Positions 59,601-64,000 of a DNA stretch of 64,000 bases are shown piece by piece (position 1 is the first letter of the stretch; each line of letters begins with the position of its first letter). Origin of the DNA: Euwallacea fornicatus (lineage: Eukaryota; Arthropoda; Insecta; Coleoptera; Curculionidae); the NCBI RefSeq assembly GCF_040115645.1, contig NC_089572.1, forward strand, positions 2,666,001 to 2,730,000, read 5' to 3'. Both the position numbers and the translations under genes were made by a program. Below the pieces are notes generated by a model. It searched no databases and was not told the DNA's origin. It saw nothing but the letters and a program-made list of their open reading frames with translations.

Positions 59601-61240
59601 CCGGTCTGCAGTGGTAATGGGTTTCGTCAGGCCTTGAGCATGAGCCGAGGCCTCACCCATTGCGTTGATGATTTGAGTCACCTTTGATTGAGTATCCCTA
59701 CAAAAAAAATATTTTTTATAACGGTGCTTTGTAAGATTTAATTATTATGGATTTGCAGTGAATCGATTGGGGCAAACCAATTTGCTTTAATAATAGCGGT
59801 TATTATGTAGTGTCAAGGCTGGGTAACGTGTACCCCAATTATTGGCTTAAAGTCACATAGTGATGATACAAGGCACGTATGGATACATTACAGCAAATTA
59901 AGTTAATTAAGCATCTCCTTGGCCTTGTAAGACGCAAAACGCGTTCTCCTGTTATTACATAAATATTCATAGCACGCGCTCGATTTACCGGTACGGGATA
60001 TGTAATATATTTTCGATGGTACCTAAATGTTTTTGTTTTGTTCTTAAATGACCCATTTATATTCATGAACTAAAACACTGTGTCGTGTGAAAATATGAAT
60101 CTCAAAAAAGTTACTTCTTCGCGTGAGAGGGCTGAAATTAATTCCAGCACATGCAACGACCCTTAAGTTTAGTGAAAGTTGGTCGTAAAATGAGAGGTTT
60201 GTGGTGCTCATAAAAACCTCCAGTGGTTGTTTAAATATACGAAGGAATCAATGCAAATGGGAATATTTGCATGCCCTCCAAACTAGTGTAGATATTGGAC
60301 CAGGCATTTCATGGTCGCGAATGTGGGCGTTTTATTGGCCAAAAACGTGTAATATGTGGTCGAAATTATTGCAGACGTGCATGTGAAATTATCGACTTTG
60401 GGGGGTAGAATCTGCAAATCGTCCTCAAAAATTAGGTTAATGGAGTATATCAGCGAAAATATCCGCTTGTAAACTCCCATGTACGCATTGATCAAATAGA
60501 CGAGCTGAAAAACAAGGACGAACCTTAAATTGGGTCAACAAAACCTTTCTAAGGGGTTTCAATTTGGATATTAATGTTGCAGCAAATGTTCTCTAGATTC
60601 AAATGAAATTTATGGAAAATGTACAGGAGATTCCTAAGAGAAATCCGTTCCACTTTCCAAGTACGTTGCAGCGAACGGAATTTACAAGTCTCAATGATAA
60701 TTCTGAAATTCGTTTTGTTGCGGAAATGTTCTAACCAGAACAGGGTTGTAATTAAAAAAACTTTTTTTTATTGAATTACGAAATAAATAAATTTATTGAG
60801 AAAATTAGATCATGTTATTCAAGTACTTTTACTAAATGTATTCAAGACAAGTGTTTTTGAGACTTTTCAGCTCTTCGTGAAAAAGCAATTTTCGGATCAA
60901 GTGGGATGTTCCTTGGCCCAAAATTAAAAGTTTCTATAAACACGTGTCTAGAATCTCTCTGTGTCAGAAATAGAGGGTGTGGAAGAAGAACACCCTGTAT
61001 AATAACATCTCCTAAAAAGAGGTCCTTGTTATCACATTACGTGTTCCTCTTTTCCCCTCATATTTGATCCGTGTTTTTAGTCATAAAACATCAAGGACGG
61101 ACTTCGCCCCTTCTTTCAGTGCCTCCCATGACTTACCAAAGCGCTCTCTTATCACCATTAAATCCAGGAGGTACCAAGGTGTTTCCCACCTCCACAATGG
61201 GGTGTTTGAAGATCTCGTTCAAGTTGAATCGGAACTCCAT
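56660..61240 (-). CDS. ATAT1: Alpha-tubulin N-acetyltransferase (Mec-17/ATAT1)
   Basis: Acetyltransferase that modifies Lys40 of alpha-tubulin inside the microtubule lumen, important in cilia and touch neurons. Seven exons, - strand: 61137-61240, 59548-59697, 58360-58531, 58119-58306, 57969-58065, 57866-57915, 56660-56981; 360 residues with consistent phases. Family blocks: MEFRFNLNEIF, TQIINAMGEASAHAQGLTKP, LYVFDREG, PPCVLDFYVHESRQRSGFGR (acetyl-CoA binding; catalytic Cys117), then KIEPMRMAIDRPSEKFLGFL with catalytic Asp154, and NNYVVFDGFF. These positions are three residues short of human C120 and D157. The C-terminal part is divergent and acidic (EEEREDVPSNEEDADS). Intron 1 (1.4 kb) carries a repeat-like segment; introns of about 0.9-1 kb follow exons 2 and 6. 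Confidence 0.95.
60740..61001 (-). mobile_element. Possible transposon-end fragment in ATAT1 intron 1
   Basis: Ends with ACACCCTGTATAATAAC, so on the - strand it starts with the TACAGGGTGT-type end also seen at 9155, 17585 and 34990. It is AT-rich with no coding content. Assignment rests on the shared end only. Confidence 0.3.
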
Positions 61241-64000
61241 AGCCGGCGGCTCCAAAAAGCTGTTTTCCTCCAAATTTGTGTCCGACAAGGCCGCTGGAGT
61301 TCCTCGCTCCTCCTTACAGCTTCACACAACACCGACACTCTGGAAAATCGATAAAACGAGCGCGAGGTGTTTATGACAGGTGCATCTAGTTTGACGCAAG
61401 AATGTCACTAGTGATGTTTAATTTTTTATTTTCTTCAAAGGCTACGAGATGATTTTGCCCGCAGCAGGATCGTATCAAACCGGCGCGTAGCGTATGTTTT
61501 CTGATTCAATGAAAGGAAGCGGTGGTCGAAGTTGGTCGAGTTTGTTTGACGACATAGGCGGCCTATTGGGGCCTCGCACTTCTTCTCGCTTAACGCCATT
61601 CCGGGAGGCCGTAAAACCCAAAAACATGGTTATAACCGTTGATTTCGAGGATACAGCTATTCGAAGACCTTAACATTAATTTTTGATAAGTAGCGGAAAT
61701 TTTAAATCAGGGTGCGCCACTGCTAAAAACGTAGATCGATCCTTCTCATGCGAGACACACAATCTGGCTTTGCGCACTGCGAGGAATTACACATGGTCAG
61801 ATATGTACGTGGTGGATTAATCACACCTTAAAGAAACCAAGTCCCACGCACTTTTCTTTTTGTCTATGTGCTCTGACTTCTACGCTTAAAATTCCCGTTC
61901 GTCTAATAAGGCACTTGATTAATACTCATTGCCATACTTTTCGCATTGAAAACCTGCTGTTCTTCAATTTTTAATTAGTTTCTTTCAGATAACGATTGTT
62001 CTTAACGCAAAATAGGTTGATTCGTAATTAGCCTTATTTGGAACTTTTGTCGATGATGATTTCTTTAATTGATTTGGCCTCAAAAGATGTGATAGATATT
62101 TGAGGACTAGGACAGGTAGTTTTTAGTAAAAAAAATGGTTTAGTAAAATGTCTTAGTTGAACATGTACATATGTTTACCATCACGTCAAGAAGCGGATGC
62201 GCTAATTCTGACTAAGAGAATGTTTAAGGCAGCGTTGTATATTCATCTGACCAAAATTTGTGTGAAAAGGGTTAAATAAAATTATAAATAATAATTGCGG
62301 AATTTCATGTCAAAGGAAACGCCAACGAATTATATAATATAAAACAAAAAATATTTCTTCACAAATCTGCCTCTATTTAATTATTACCTTTCTCGAAATA
62401 GTGAAGCTAGAGAAAATTTCTTAGATACTTTGCATCTGTTTTGCCATCTATTAGACAGTAGCCAAACCACGCTTTGAGAAATCGCAGTTTTTGCTTTTAT
62501 ATTTCAAATAGATCTACTCCCTCCTTTATGAACATTTAAATTAGAAGCATATGAACTTTTCAAATGAGATTTAAGTGGACGTAGTTCATCTAGGAAAGTT
62601 TTCGATACAATGGGACCTCAAAAATCTGCGTTATAAATGTCTAAAGACTGGATTTTTAGTCAAAATTATAGCTAAAAAGCGCTATCTAAAGCATAAATAG
62701 CTGCATCCCAGACTACATCAACCATAGTCTGCAATTACTTAGTAATCGAAATGCCCATTCAACCTACTATGTTAAAATGCTTAAATATTCTTCACAATAT
62801 CATGTAAAGTTTAGTTTAAATCGTTCCTGCTTTTGCGTCTCAGTTAATGGCTGTCCTCGCCCTCGTGGCTATCGCCTTTGTCACCTTCAACCTTGAGGAC
62901 AGACCACTACAAGTCCCTAAACCCAACTTTCGAGTGCTCATCTATAGTGCTAAAGTGTACGGTTACCCCACCTACAGTTTCCCTGTACCTGCTGTGGCAA
63001 TTGCAGAATTACCTACGATCTGTACTTATTACTGTTAGAAAATCCTTTAAATTGGACCTTTTTATGAATAACAGTAATGCATGTGATAAATGTAATTGCA
63101 ATATATTTAACACGTAAAAAAAATAATCAAATTTATTTGTATTTTGTATTGGGAAATAGTTGTTTTATTCCATGTTGTTATAGGAAAGGAAAGCAAAGCT
63201 ATATGAAATAAAGATATTTTGTTAGATGAAATTTATTCATCATCGTATCAAAATCGTTTGTTTTCTTGCTAAAATGGTGAATATAATTTTTTTTTATAAA
63301 TCTCGCTCGTATATGAATATGTTATGTATTATAATAAAAGGAGCAAAAGTATGCTTGGTACCTTTTACATAATTGCTATTCATGTTTCTCCATATCCTCC
63401 TATGTTAGTCAGTAAATACTTTCCTATTTATACCTGTCACATTTTTTTATTGTCAATACTGGCACATCATTAATTGAAGCATCATGAATAGTCTTGCGGG
63501 AACGGAGATTCATCTGATAATATAAAGATTTATGTTGGTACAACTGGGAACTCAAATTAGCGGTGTATTATTATGCGAAGATATTGAGCGACTAGCTGCA
63601 AGGTTAAAGAATGCTCCATCCACAGCCCTTGCCAAATATATCATTTTTTGATTCTATGTTAATTAAACTTCCAATAAGGTGCCCTTACTCTTGTTAAATA
63701 AATTAGATGTTACACAACAAGGATTTTCATTCTCTCTCGTGTTTACCCTGATATTTGCTCGTTAAAGTCGCTTTTAACCAACTGAAAATTACAAGGTATA
63801 AATCAAGGTTATTTTTAAGTACATATTTACATATGTATGATTGTACATGCTACTTGGTCATTGTTTGAGGGATCAGTGTGATAAGGAAGTAATTACACGC
63901 GACATGACGGTTCAACTTAGAATAGGTAATTTGAATAGAAGTTGCAACTGCAAGGTAATATCGTAAACATGACCATATGGTAGAATTAGGGTGTTAAGAA
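61241..64000. other. Intergenic DNA beyond the ATAT1 start
   Basis: The first few hundred bases should contain the ATAT1 promoter and 5' UTR. The rest is AT-rich; apart from the weak secreted-peptide candidate at 62844, I see no gene in it. Confidence 0.5.
62844..63038 (+). CDS. Candidate small secreted peptide (second exon), unrecognised
   Basis: Right after an acceptor-like GTCTCAG, a 65-codon open frame (from TTA ATG GCT) opens with a hydrophobic, signal-peptide-like stretch, LMAVLALVAIAFVTFN, followed by a short tail rich in Tyr, Pro and Val (VYGYPTYSFPVPAVAI). Many insect cuticle and other secreted proteins have an intron after only a few codons, which would suit this layout, and an ATG is also present at codon 2 (62847). 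No first exon could be identified, the mature part matches no family I know, and base composition is GC-richer than its surroundings. It may be chance or a decayed gene. Confidence 0.3.
   Translation, partial: LMAVLALVAIAFVTFNLEDRPLQVPKPNFRVLIYSAKVYGYPTYSFPVPAVAIAELPTICTYYC

Noticed and set aside
1..64000. CRISPR array, bacterial operon or prokaryotic signals
   Set aside because: The genes are spliced animal genes; no regular spacer-repeat pattern or prokaryotic gene organisation is present.

Overview
The window is animal, almost certainly insect, nuclear DNA. Genes are split by GT-AG introns, many only about 50 bases long. The recognisable proteins are metazoan: a class IV POU factor of the acj6/Brn3 type, dyskerin, SNAPC4, tektin and alpha-tubulin acetyltransferase. 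The intergenic DNA is AT-rich and carries several mariner/Tc1 relics. The short introns and acj6 structure would suit a beetle or a similar holometabolous insect, but the order is an inference.

Layout. (1) 1-22340: the 3' two thirds of an acj6-like gene on the + strand. Five coding exons lie between 8385 and 21427, and the first coding exon(s) are upstream of the window. Its 8-kb and 3.3-kb introns hold transposon relics, including a complete but internally deleted long-terminal-inverted-repeat element (14793-16131) and two mariner copies. (2) 22341-38205: a 16-kb gene-poor stretch. It has another mariner copy with both ends, a three-copy dispersed repeat family, microsatellites and hairpins, and no convincing host gene. 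(3) 38206-61240: a compact cluster of eight housekeeping or ciliary genes in strict + - + - + - + - order: PMS2, dyskerin, SNAPC4, LMF2, USB1, NUBP1, tektin-3-like and ATAT1. Every neighbouring pair is head-to-head across about 0.4 kb or tail-to-tail. (4) 61241-64000: intergenic DNA with one weak candidate for a small secreted peptide.

How the genes relate. acj6 encodes a neuronal identity transcription factor. In the cluster, three genes act in non-coding RNA biology: dyskerin (pseudouridylation), SNAPC4 (snRNA gene transcription) and USB1 (U6 snRNA 3'-end trimming). Two act in ciliary or axonemal microtubules: tektin and ATAT1. The others are PMS2 (mismatch repair), NUBP1 (cytosolic Fe-S assembly) and LMF2 (ER lipase maturation factor family). 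Exon structures were assembled by hand from splice-site consensus, reading-phase continuity and recalled family sequence; no alignment or transcript data were available.

I found no CRISPR array, operon, confident tRNA or rRNA gene, or evident new multi-gene system. The more unusual observations are the strictly alternating gene cluster, the intronless PMS2, the long-TIR element, the uncharacterised three-copy repeat, the acj6 3'-UTR stem-loop, and two in-frame stop-free mini-introns.
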